A stretch of DNA of 8,618 bases. It comes from DATBFU01 sp046735265 (GTDB taxonomy: Bacteria; Acidobacteriota; Thermoanaerobaculia; UBA5066; Gp7-AA6). Positions within the stretch are counted from its first letter, which is position 1. Each line of letters starts with the position of its first letter. The stretch lies in contig JBKPSZ010000170.1 in the NCBI GenBank assembly GCA_046735265.1, positions 1 through 8,618 of the forward strand. The letters run 5' to 3'. Positions 1 to 5,801 of this stretch are shown here, in pieces. Both the position numbers and the translations under genes were made by a program. Below the pieces are notes generated by a model. That model was not told the origin of the DNA. It saw only the letters and a list, made by a program, of their open reading frames with translations, and made no database searches.

Positions 1-542
1 ACGTGGGTGAAGATCAGGATCAGCCCGAGCAGAATGATGGCCGCCGGGCCTCCCCATTCGCCGACCCAGTCCCAGAAGGCCTCGAGGTCGAGATAGCGGT
101 CCGCGAGCCAAAGAGTGCCGAGCCCGACGAGGATGACGCCCCAGGTGAGAGAGCCGGTTCCGACCGCCCGGCGGATCTGCGTGTCTCCCGCGAATCCCGC
201 TTCGGCGAGCTGACCGCGGTTGATGGCCTTGGCCTGACGGACGGCGTCGATGATCGCGAAGAACCAGAGGAACCCGATCAGCGGCCCGAAGAAGGCGCCG
301 CCCCTCCCGTGCGAAGTCATCGCGATTCCCAGGATGAAGGCGCCGCCGATGACGAAGGCGCGCTGGTAGAGACCGAGATACACGTGCCCGAGCCCCGGGA
401 ACATCGACAGGAATCCGGCGAGTCCCGCGGACTTCTTCTCCACGACCACCTGCGGCGGCACCGCGTAGGCGATCGGCGGAGGCGGCGGCGGAACCGCGGC
501 CGGTGGCGGCGCGGGGGCTTGCGGCGGGACGGTCTCGTTCAT
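1..542 (-). CDS. Multi-pass membrane protein, TM2-like plus LiaI/LiaF-like (DUF5668-like) segments, C-terminus missing
   Basis: A partial minus-strand gene starts at ATG 542-540 and stays open for 180 codons to the left window edge. Residues 1-34 are a proline/alanine-rich, probably cytoplasmic tail. Residues 38-100 hold two hydrophobic segments with a PGLGHVYLGLYQR motif (49-61), which resembles TM2/DUF5683-type membrane proteins. A polar linker follows (about 101-130). Residues 132-147 and 165-178 are two more hydrophobic segments with the WGVILVGLGTLWL pattern seen in LiaI/LiaF-like (DUF5668) membrane regions. The start is supported by AGGAGGAG at 554-547, four bases before the ATG, and by a 4-base ATGA overlap with the anti-sigma gene upstream. 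That position suggests a membrane partner or target of the sigma/anti-sigma pair. Domain assignment is from pattern recognition only, and the exact function is unknown. The missing C-terminus could hold a further domain. Confidence 0.8.
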   Translation of the reverse strand, partial: MNETVPPQAPAPPPAAVPPPPPPIAYAVPPQVVVEKKSAGLAGFLSMFPGLGHVYLGLYQRAFVIGGAFILGIAMTSHGRGGAFFGPLIGFLWFFAIIDAVRQAKAINRGQLAEAGFAGDTQIRRAVGTGSLTWGVILVGLGTLWLADRYLDLEAFWDWVGEWGGPAAIILLGLILIFTH

Positions 543-1360
543 GACACTCCTCCTGGCGTGCTCTCGGCGCGCCATGTCCAGATTTCGGTTTCGCGGTCGT
601 TCCACGCGCCGCTCCCGTCGTCGTTGCGCTGACGAGACGGGCGGCGAGACGTGTCGTTCCTCATGACCAGAGCGAGCGCGTTGGAGAGAGCGGCCCGGGA
701 GTACCCGCCCACCTTCCCCTTCGTCGCCTCGAAGGACCGGAGCGCGCGCTCCTGCAGAGCGCCGAAACGGTCCGCGAGCGTGTTCTTGGCGATCTCGACT
801 CCCGAGCGCGCCGTCTCTTCGAGCCGCGCGGTGCCCGCCTTGCGGGCGAGGTCCGCGGGGTTGAAGCCGAGCAGCATGACGACCACCGCGGCCGCGTAGG
901 CCACCCCGATCGCACCCTTCGGGCTCCAGAAGAATCCGCGCAGACCCTTCCGCGACGTCTTCGGACGGGAGGCCACGAGCTTCGGGGCGAGCCAGGGCGC
1001 GGGAGCCGGGCTCGTGAGCGCGCGGGCGGCGCCGAGCACGCCCGCCGCTTCGGCGCAGGCGGAACAGCGAGAGAGGTGGAACTCGAGACGCCGCGCCTCG
1101 GCCGGCTCGACCGCGTCGTCGCCGGCGCGAGCGAGGAGCTCTCCCGCCGCCTCGCAGTGCACGGTCTGGCGGGAAATCGCGTAGAGGCTCTCGGCGAGGG
1201 ACCTTGGCAGGGCCGGAGGCCGCAGCGCCGCGACCACGAACGCCGTCGTCTCCATCTCGCGCGCGATCGGGCCGCAGGTGCGGCACGACGCCTGGTGAGC
1301 CGCGAAATCGGCTTCGTACCCTCCGGCGACGAGCCGGGCGAATTCTCGACAGCCGCTCAT
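539..1360 (-). CDS. Membrane-anchored anti-sigma factor with two zinc-finger-like (ZAS/zf-HC2) clusters
   Basis: A 273-residue protein probably binds and inhibits the ECF sigma factor encoded immediately upstream. Residues C4, H22, C26 and C29 form an HxxxCxxC cluster of the zinc-associated anti-sigma (ZAS) type at the N-terminus. A second similar cluster, C69, H95, C99 and C102 (HLSRCSAC), follows. A proline-rich linker (116-133) leads to one hydrophobic segment at about 149-166 (GAIGVAYAAAVVVMLLGF). The C-terminal region (167-273) is charged and probably extracytoplasmic. This order, cytoplasmic zinc domain then single membrane span then sensor tail, is the usual plan for transmembrane anti-sigma factors. 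The ATG start overlaps the sigma stop as ATGA and has no clear Shine-Dalgarno, which points to translational coupling. Its own TGA overlaps the next gene's ATG in the same way. Zinc binding and the partner are inferred from motif and context. Confidence 0.85.
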   Translation of the reverse strand: MSGCREFARLVAGGYEADFAAHQASCRTCGPIAREMETTAFVVAALRPPALPRSLAESLYAISRQTVHCEAAGELLARAGDDAVEPAEARRLEFHLSRCSACAEAAGVLGAARALTSPAPAPWLAPKLVASRPKTSRKGLRGFFWSPKGAIGVAYAAAVVVMLLGFNPADLARKAGTARLEETARSGVEIAKNTLADRFGALQERALRSFEATKGKVGGYSRAALSNALALVMRNDTSRRPSRQRNDDGSGAWNDRETEIWTWRAESTPGGVS

Positions 1361-1986
1361 ACGAATGCCGCCACGGCCACGGCGAGCGAAGAGAACGTCG
1401 CCGGGCCCGAGCTCTCGTGCCGCTCACGGACTTTTCGCGCGACTTCCGCGCGGGCGCGGAAGAGGCGGGATTTCACGGTCCCGTCGGGAAGATCGAGGGC
1501 CTTCCCGATCTCCTCGTAGGCGAGGCCTTCGAGATCCCGGAGGATCAGGATTTCCGCGAGGTCTTCGGGGATCTCCGCGAGCGCCCAGAAGAGCAGCTTC
1601 GTGCGCTCCTTCTTCAGCGCCTCCGCCGCGGGGTCGTCTCCCGACTGGAGCATCGGAGCGACCGCGTCGTCGGACACGAAACGGAAGGATCGCTCGCGCT
1701 TGCGGCGACGGTAACGGTCGATGCAGAGGTTGCGGGCGACCGAGAGGACCCAGGCCGCGAGCGGGAAGCTCCCGTCGTAGCGGTGCAGGTTCTCGAAGAT
1801 CTTCAGGAAGATCTCCTGAGACAGCTCCTCCGCGTCTTCCCGCTTCAATGTGAAGTGGTAAGCCACGGAGTACACCTTCTGCCCCATGTGATCCACCATC
1901 TGCCTCCAGGCCTCATCGTCCCCCTTGCGGCAGCGAGCGACGAGGTCCCGTTCATCTGGCACGCTCAACTCTTCCTCACTCGACAA
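1357..1986 (-). CDS. ECF-family RNA polymerase sigma factor (sigma-70 family, RpoE-like)
   Basis: A sigma factor of 209 residues (201 if it starts at the inner GTG) directs RNA polymerase to a dedicated promoter set, most likely in response to envelope or redox stress. Region 2 spans about 14-94 and contains DAEELSQEIFLKIF (51-64) and the promoter-melting/-10 recognition stretch AWVLSVARNLCIDRYRRR (78-95). A variable linker follows (about 100-122). Region 4 spans about 127-188, with IPEDLAEILILRDLEGLAY and the helix-turn-helix EEIGKALDLPDGTVKSRLFRAR. No region 1 or 3 is present, as is usual for ECF factors. The longest reading uses TTG at 1986-1984. A GTG at 1962-1960 (residue 9) is an alternative and has AGGAAG about nine bases upstream, a better ribosome site. 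The stop overlaps the anti-sigma ATG. The pairing with a ZAS-type anti-sigma supports ECF function. The regulon cannot be read from this window. Confidence 0.93.
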   Translation of the reverse strand: MSSEEELSVPDERDLVARCRKGDDEAWRQMVDHMGQKVYSVAYHFTLKREDAEELSQEIFLKIFENLHRYDGSFPLAAWVLSVARNLCIDRYRRRKRERSFRFVSDDAVAPMLQSGDDPAAEALKKERTKLLFWALAEIPEDLAEILILRDLEGLAYEEIGKALDLPDGTVKSRLFRARAEVARKVRERHESSGPATFSSLAVAVAAFV

Positions 1987-2010
1987 GACGCATCCGGGTG
2001 GGGAAAGTTC
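1984..2010 (-). promoter_or_regulatory. Candidate ECF-type promoter upstream of the sigma factor gene
   Basis: On the minus strand, TGAACTT (about 2011-2005) lies 15 bases before GTCTTG (1989-1984). This resembles the GGAACTT / N15-16 / GTC-containing promoters used by RpoE-like ECF factors. Transcription from it would begin near 1978, after the annotated TTG start and just ahead of AGGAAG and the GTG at 1962. The -10 match is partial, so this is a suggestion, not a firm call. Confidence 0.25.
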
Positions 2011-2109
2011 ATGACTTGGGAGGAGTTAGGGGCGTTTCGGAGCTTTTCCCGCCCGACCCGGCGTGCAAACCTCTGCGAGGCAATGGGATACCGATCGCCC
2101 CTCCCCACT

Positions 2110-3012
2110 CTACGCCGGCGAGAGCACCGGGCTGCCTGCCTTCTCTCGAAAGTGCGCGTAGGAAAGGAGTTTGTAGCAGAGCTTGGCGATCATGAAGTCC
2201 GGCGCGCGGTTGCCCGCGAGCGGCGAGTGTTCGACGACGTCGGCTCCCACGATCCGACGGGACTCGACGAGGCGGCGAAGGATCCTCAAGGCCTGGTCGT
2301 ACGTTCCGCCGCCCGGCTCCGGGGTCCCCGTCCCCGGCACGAGCGAGCCGTCGAAGAAGTCCACGTCGAAGGTGACGTAGACGTCGTCCGTCAAGAGCCG
2401 GAAAGCGCCGTCCATCCACTCGTCGGAGCGGTGCATCTCGCGATTCGACACGACGCGGACGTTCCCCTTGCGGCGCACGAACTCGACCTCCTCGCGGGAG
2501 ATCGAGCGGATGCCGACCTGAACGGTCGGAAGATCCAGCTCCACCCACCGGCGCGCGGCGCAGGCGTGCGAGAACTTCTGCCCCTCGTACTCGTCGCGCA
2601 GATCGCCGTGGGCGTCGAAGTGCAGAACCGAGAGTTGCGGGTATCGCGCCCGATGGGCGGCGATCGGCCCCCGGGCGATCGAGTGTTCGCCGCCCAGCGT
2701 CAGGACGAACTTCTCCTTCTCGAGCAGGTCCGCGACGACGCGTTCGAGCCCCTCCACCAGGTGCGTCGGCTCCATGTTCTCCGGCAGCCAGGGAGGCAGC
2801 GTGTGTAGCCCGATCCGGTACGGCTCTTCGTCGAGCTCGTCGTCGTAGAGCTCGACGTAATGGGACGCCTCGATGATCGCGGCCGGGCCGTTTTTCGTGC
2901 CGACCCCGTACGAGACGGTGCGCTCGTAGGGGACCGGGAGGATCACGACCCGGCTCTTCTCGAACGTGTTCTCCTCGTCCGGGATCCCGAGAAAGTTGGA
3001 CGACAGGAACAT
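2110..3012 (-). CDS. speB: Agmatinase-family ureohydrolase (arginase/agmatinase superfamily)
   Basis: A complete 300-residue metalloenzyme probably hydrolyses agmatine to putrescine and urea in the cytoplasm. The binuclear manganese signature of ureohydrolases is intact: GGEHS (107-111, ligand H110), HFDAHGDLRD (131-140, ligands D133, H135, D137) and TFDVDFFDG (214-222, ligands D216, D218). PGTGTPEPGG (226-235) follows, and H149 in FSHACAARR matches the substrate-loop histidine. A later ADVVEHSP stretch matches the conserved ureohydrolase VVE motif. Length is typical of bacterial agmatinases. The ATG at 3012-3010 was chosen because the family N-terminus (FLGIPDEE, VVILPVPYERTVSYGVGTKNGP) begins here. 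The frame stays open upstream but overlaps pcnB and shows no homology. No good Shine-Dalgarno is visible. It lies 64 bases after pcnB and may share its transcript. No other polyamine gene is nearby, so guanidinobutyrase or another guanidino substrate cannot be excluded; the symbol is family-level. Confidence 0.9.
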   Translation of the reverse strand: MFLSSNFLGIPDEENTFEKSRVVILPVPYERTVSYGVGTKNGPAAIIEASHYVELYDDELDEEPYRIGLHTLPPWLPENMEPTHLVEGLERVVADLLEKEKFVLTLGGEHSIARGPIAAHRARYPQLSVLHFDAHGDLRDEYEGQKFSHACAARRWVELDLPTVQVGIRSISREEVEFVRRKGNVRVVSNREMHRSDEWMDGAFRLLTDDVYVTFDVDFFDGSLVPGTGTPEPGGGTYDQALRILRRLVESRRIVGADVVEHSPLAGNRAPDFMIAKLCYKLLSYAHFREKAGSPVLSPA

Positions 3013-3076
3013 GGAAGGATCATACCGTCGAGCACGCGGCTCCGTCTTCGCGCGGATGAGACACCGTTGCGCCGGC

Positions 3077-4444
3077 TCAGGGGGAACGGCGCCGTCCCCT
3101 TCCGCCGCGCCGGCGGCGTCGCCGCCGCAGAGCGGACTCGGCGGGGGCCGCCGCGGCGAGGCCGGTCTCCGTTTCGAAGTGCTCTCGCGCGCGCTGCATC
3201 CGCTCGAAAAGCGATCGCCAGTCGCGCACGAGATCTTCGCCGCGCCCCGTGGCCATCGCTCGCAGCTCGAAGAGGTCGAGTGCGGTCGGGAAGGACTCGC
3301 GGAAGACGAGTCGACGCGTGGCGACCCGGTTGTCGGGTCGGTGCGACAGCCGCCCCACGATCGCGAGAGCCTGCTTGATCTGGTGGGAGATGGCATGGGG
3401 CCACGCCATCCGTACCGCGATCGGCGTCGCGATCTCTTCGAGCAGCGTGGCGAGCGCGCCGGGGGGAGGCTCGCCGCCGGGGAAGCGGCGGCTGACGGCG
3501 GCGCGGACGACGGGCAGGACGAGCAGGGCGAAGAGCGCCGCGTCGCCGAACACCCGCCCGCGGCGTCTCTCCCGGTCGAGAGCGTCCAGGAGCGCCCAGA
3601 AGAGGTGGCCCGCCCCGTGCGGATGCTCCGGGTCGATGTCTCTCAAGACTTCGGCGAGCTCCGGGAGAAGCGCGTCGAGGAGCCCGACCTCGCGCAGGAG
3701 GAGGAACGTCGGGAGCGCGTGTCCCCCGCGCAGCATCTGGGCGATCTCCTCCGTGACCCGGGGCGCTGCGGACTTCCGGATCTCGCTCCGGTGCGCGAGG
3801 ATCGCCTCGTAGGCGTCGGGAGTCATCGCGAACCCGAGGCGGCTCGCGAATTCGACCGCCCGCAACATCCGGACCGGGTCCTCGCGGAAGCGCACGTCGG
3901 GATCGCCGATCGTCCGGATGAGGCCGGCCTCGAGATCGTCCAGCCCCCCGACGTAGTCGAGAATCGAGAAGTCCGAGATGTCGTAGAAGAGCCCGTTGAT
4001 CGTGAAGTCGCGCCGGAGCGCGTCCTGCCGCGCCGTTCCGAAGGTGTTGTCCTCCGTCATCAACAGCTCCGGCGCGTTCGGATCGAGCGGCTCCGGGCGG
4101 CGGCGGAAGGTGGCGACCTCGACGACCTTGCCGCCCGGAAAGAGAATGTGGGCGAGGCGGAAGCGCCGTCCGATCAGGCGGCAGTTGCGGAAGAGCCGCC
4201 GGATCGCCCCCGGCGGGGCGTCGGTTCCGACGTCGAAGTCCTTCGGCACGCGCCCGAGGAGCAGGTCGCGGACACTTCCCCCGACGAGGTAGCCCTTGTG
4301 CCCCGCGCCCGAGAGGCGGTAGAGGACCTTCAGCGCGTCCGGGTCGATCTGTTTTCGCGAGATCGGATGCTGACTGCGCGGCCGGACGCGCGGCGGGGGA
4401 TCGGGCCCGGCCGTCTCGGGTCCTCCCGGCGGAGTCGAGCTCAT
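3077..4444 (-). CDS. pcnB: Poly(A) polymerase I (polynucleotide adenylyltransferase), class II nucleotidyltransferase
   Basis: A 455-residue enzyme adds 3' poly(A) tails to RNA, which in bacteria marks RNA for decay. Residues 28-44 (ISRKQIDPDALKVLYRL) closely match the start of the E. coli PAP I core. The nucleotidyltransferase head carries YLVGGSVRDLLLG (52-64) and KDFDV (68-72) with catalytic D69 and D71. RNCRLIGRRFRLAHI (85-99) is characteristic of PAP rather than CCA-adding enzymes, and VVEVATFR gives the third acidic residue, E108. RRDFTIN (143-149), DYVGGLDDL (162-170) and REDPVRMLRA (186-195) follow, then a helical body. The C-terminus is arginine-rich (seven Arg in a row, then GGRGRRR), a basic tail also found in proteobacterial PAP I and probably used for RNA contact. 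The proline-rich N-terminal 27 residues are extra. The ATG at 4444 has GGAG three bases ahead. The gene is divergent from livK. A CCA-adding role is possible but less likely. Confidence 0.92.
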   Translation of the reverse strand: MSSTPPGGPETAGPDPPPRVRPRSQHPISRKQIDPDALKVLYRLSGAGHKGYLVGGSVRDLLLGRVPKDFDVGTDAPPGAIRRLFRNCRLIGRRFRLAHILFPGGKVVEVATFRRRPEPLDPNAPELLMTEDNTFGTARQDALRRDFTINGLFYDISDFSILDYVGGLDDLEAGLIRTIGDPDVRFREDPVRMLRAVEFASRLGFAMTPDAYEAILAHRSEIRKSAAPRVTEEIAQMLRGGHALPTFLLLREVGLLDALLPELAEVLRDIDPEHPHGAGHLFWALLDALDRERRRGRVFGDAALFALLVLPVVRAAVSRRFPGGEPPPGALATLLEEIATPIAVRMAWPHAISHQIKQALAIVGRLSHRPDNRVATRRLVFRESFPTALDLFELRAMATGRGEDLVRDWRSLFERMQRAREHFETETGLAAAAPAESALRRRRRRRGGRGRRRSP

Positions 4445-4450
4445 CCGCTC

Positions 4451-4463
4451 CGGATTCTATCCG
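4451..4463. repeat. 13-base palindrome CGGAT-TCT-ATCCG just upstream of pcnB
   Basis: Perfect 5-base arms surround a 3-base centre. In the pcnB direction it ends seven bases before the ATG, touches the GGAG ribosome site and contains TAGAAT, a good -10 hexamer. It could be an operator or a small RNA hairpin masking the pcnB ribosome site. Arms this short can also arise by chance. Confidence 0.4.
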
Positions 4464-4530
4464 AAAGGCTTGATCGAATTGGGGTTTTGACTTTGGGAGA
4501 CCCCTGCGAAACAATACCGCGTCTTTCGGA
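4460..4530. repeat. Inverted repeat TCCGAAAG / CTTTCGGA flanking the livK promoter region
   Basis: TCCGAAAG at 4460-4467 is the exact reverse complement of CTTTCGGA at 4523-4530. The two arms are centred 63 bases apart, about six helical turns, and bracket the candidate livK promoter. This could be a pair of regulator sites acting through a DNA loop, or it could be chance in a short GC-rich region. No regulator gene lies in the window. Confidence 0.35.
4487..4515 (+). promoter_or_regulatory. Candidate housekeeping promoter for the liv operon
   Basis: TTGACT (4487-4492, five of six to the -35 consensus) is followed after 17 bases by AACAAT (4510-4515, four of six to the -10 consensus). A start near 4522 would give a leader of about 33 bases. 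It lies in the only intergenic region before livK and is distinctly richer in A+T than the surrounding coding sequence. Called from consensus only. Confidence 0.45.
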
Positions 4531-4540
4531 AAGCAACGTG

Positions 4541-4550
4541 AGGAGGAGGA
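4541..4550 (+). promoter_or_regulatory. Strong Shine-Dalgarno of livK
   Basis: AGGAGGAGGA ends four bases before the ATG at 4555. It is the strongest ribosome binding site in the plus-strand operon, fitting a binding protein made in excess over its membrane partners. It fixes the livK start. Confidence 0.8.
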
Positions 4551-4554
4551 TTCC

Positions 4555-5706
4555 ATGAGGTTGCGTTGGTTCGCCGCGGCCCTGCTCGTCGGCGCTCTTT
4601 TCCCGGCAGGTGGGTGCGGCAAGCGCGGCGCGGGTGACGAGATTCCCATCGGGGAGTACGGTTCGCTGACGGGAACCACCGCGACGTTCGGTATCTCGAC
4701 CGACAACGCGGTCAAGATGGCCTTCGAAGAGATCAACGCCGCCGGCGGCGTCCTCGGCAAGAAGTTGAAGCTCTACGTGGAAGACGACCAGTCGAAGCCG
4801 GAGGAAGCGGCCACGGCGGCGACCAAGCTCGTCAATCAGAACCACGTCGTCGCCTTGATCGGAGAGGTCGCCTCCTCGCGGTCGCTCGCCGCGGGGCCGA
4901 TCGCGCAGGCCGCTCAGATTCCGATGATCACTCCGTCTTCGACGAATCCCCGTGTCACGCAGGTCGGAGACTTCATCTTCCGCGTGTGTCTGATCGATCC
5001 CTTCCAGGGCGCCGTGATGGCCAAATTCGCGCACGACACGCTAAAATTGAAGAAGGTCGCGATCCTGGTCGACGTCCGCAACGACTACTCGGTCGGGCTC
5101 CAGACCTTCTTCCGCCAGCACTTCCGCGAGCTCGGCGGCGAGGTCGTCGCCGAGCAGTCCTACAGCGAAGGGGACTCCGACTTCCACGCGCAGCTGACCC
5201 AGATCAAAGCGGCGAACCCCGAAGGGATCTACGTGCCCGGCTATTACACCGAAGTCGGCACGATCGCGCGCCAGGCGCGCGAGCTCGGGATCACGGTGCC
5301 TCTGATGGGCGGCGACGGTTGGGACTCGCCGAAGCTCTGGGAAATCGGGGGAGAGGCCTTGAACGGCTGCTACCTCTCGAATCACTACTCGACCGACGAT
5401 CCGTCCCCGGTCGTCCAGAAGTTCGTCTCGGAGTACAAGCGCCGCTACAACGCGCTGCCCGACGCCCTCGCGGCGCTCGGGTACGACGCCGCGCGAATCC
5501 TCGCGGACGCGATGACGCGTGCCGGCTCGACCGACGGCGCCAAGGTGCGGGACGCGCTCGCCGCAACCAAGGACTTCCAGGGTGTGACGGGCCTGATCAC
5601 CATCAACAAGGACCGCAACGCCGTCAAGCCGGCCGTCATCCTGAAGGTCGAGAACGGGAAGTTCCATCTGGTGGAGACGATCAAGCCCGAATCCGTCAAG
5701 ATCTAG
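4555..5706 (+). CDS. livK: Branched-chain amino acid-type ABC transporter substrate-binding lipoprotein (LivK-like, Peripla_BP_6)
   Basis: A 383-residue extracytoplasmic receptor captures substrate and delivers it to the LivHMGF transporter. Residues 1-20 form a signal peptide with a basic start (MRLRW), a hydrophobic core and an AGGC lipobox, giving lipid attachment at C21. The mature protein shows the two-lobed type I periplasmic fold. It opens with IPIGEYGSLTG (30-40) and continues with MAFEEINAAGGVLGKKL (55-71) and EDDQSKPEEAA (76-86). LIGEVASSRSLA (101-112) and ITPSSTNP (125-132) are the usual ligand-contact region of lobe 1. The second lobe includes GIYVPGYYTEVGTIARQA (224-241) and GGDGWDS (252-258). 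Length is typical. The start is set by a strong Shine-Dalgarno, and this is the first gene of the operon. Members of this family bind leucine, isoleucine or valine but also amides, urea and aromatic acids, so the substrate is not certain. Confidence 0.93.
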   Translation: MRLRWFAAALLVGALFPAGGCGKRGAGDEIPIGEYGSLTGTTATFGISTDNAVKMAFEEINAAGGVLGKKLKLYVEDDQSKPEEAATAATKLVNQNHVVALIGEVASSRSLAAGPIAQAAQIPMITPSSTNPRVTQVGDFIFRVCLIDPFQGAVMAKFAHDTLKLKKVAILVDVRNDYSVGLQTFFRQHFRELGGEVVAEQSYSEGDSDFHAQLTQIKAANPEGIYVPGYYTEVGTIARQARELGITVPLMGGDGWDSPKLWEIGGEALNGCYLSNHYSTDDPSPVVQKFVSEYKRRYNALPDALAALGYDAARILADAMTRAGSTDGAKVRDALAATKDFQGVTGLITINKDRNAVKPAVILKVENGKFHLVETIKPESVKI

Positions 5707-5801
5707 GGCGAAGAGCCGACATTGGCGTTTGAGTCTTTCGCCGCGGACGTCCTCCGGCCGGGGGCGCCCGCGCACGACGGGTCAGGACCGCCTCCCTCGG
5801 C
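5707..5801 (+). other. livK-livH intergenic spacer with GC-rich potential hairpins
   Basis: This 95-base spacer is the only sizeable gap inside the operon. GGCGAA (5707-5712) can pair with TTCGCC (5737-5742), and CGGGGGCGCCCG (5759-5770) can form a short 4-base-pair stem. No T-run follows, so it is not a classical terminator. It may stabilise or process the mRNA so that livK is made in excess. No clear Shine-Dalgarno precedes livH. Confidence 0.3.

Noticed and set aside
2070..2080. CCTC-GCA-GAGG hairpin followed by TTT (minus strand) as a terminator for the agmatinase gene
   Set aside because: The stem is only four base pairs and the T-run is three bases, too weak for a rho-independent terminator.
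1204..2808. Long plus-strand open frame of 534 codons opposite the sigma, anti-sigma and agmatinase genes
   Set aside because: It runs antisense to three genes with clear family motifs, is rich in Arg/Glu/Val with no recognisable domain, and spans their intergenic gaps. It is a by-product of high GC content.
3080..3127. Arginine-run tail of PcnB as a repeat expansion or frameshift
   Set aside because: Arg codons are mixed (CGG, CGA, CGC, AGG, CGT), and basic C-terminal tails are normal for bacterial PAP I, so no expansion or frameshift is needed.
3013..3396. N-terminal extension of the agmatinase frame into pcnB
   Set aside because: The family N-terminus begins at ATG 3012, and the extension is low-complexity and overlaps pcnB coding sequence.
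2966..4558. Long plus-strand open frame of 530 codons opposite pcnB
   Set aside because: It is antisense to the well-supported pcnB gene, has highly charged low-complexity composition and no motif, and ends in the livK start region.
2943..4760. Minus-strand open frame of 605 codons crossing the pcnB/livK divergent region
   Set aside because: It overlaps pcnB in another frame, is extremely Arg/Pro-rich and crosses the promoter region and the livK start. It is not a gene.
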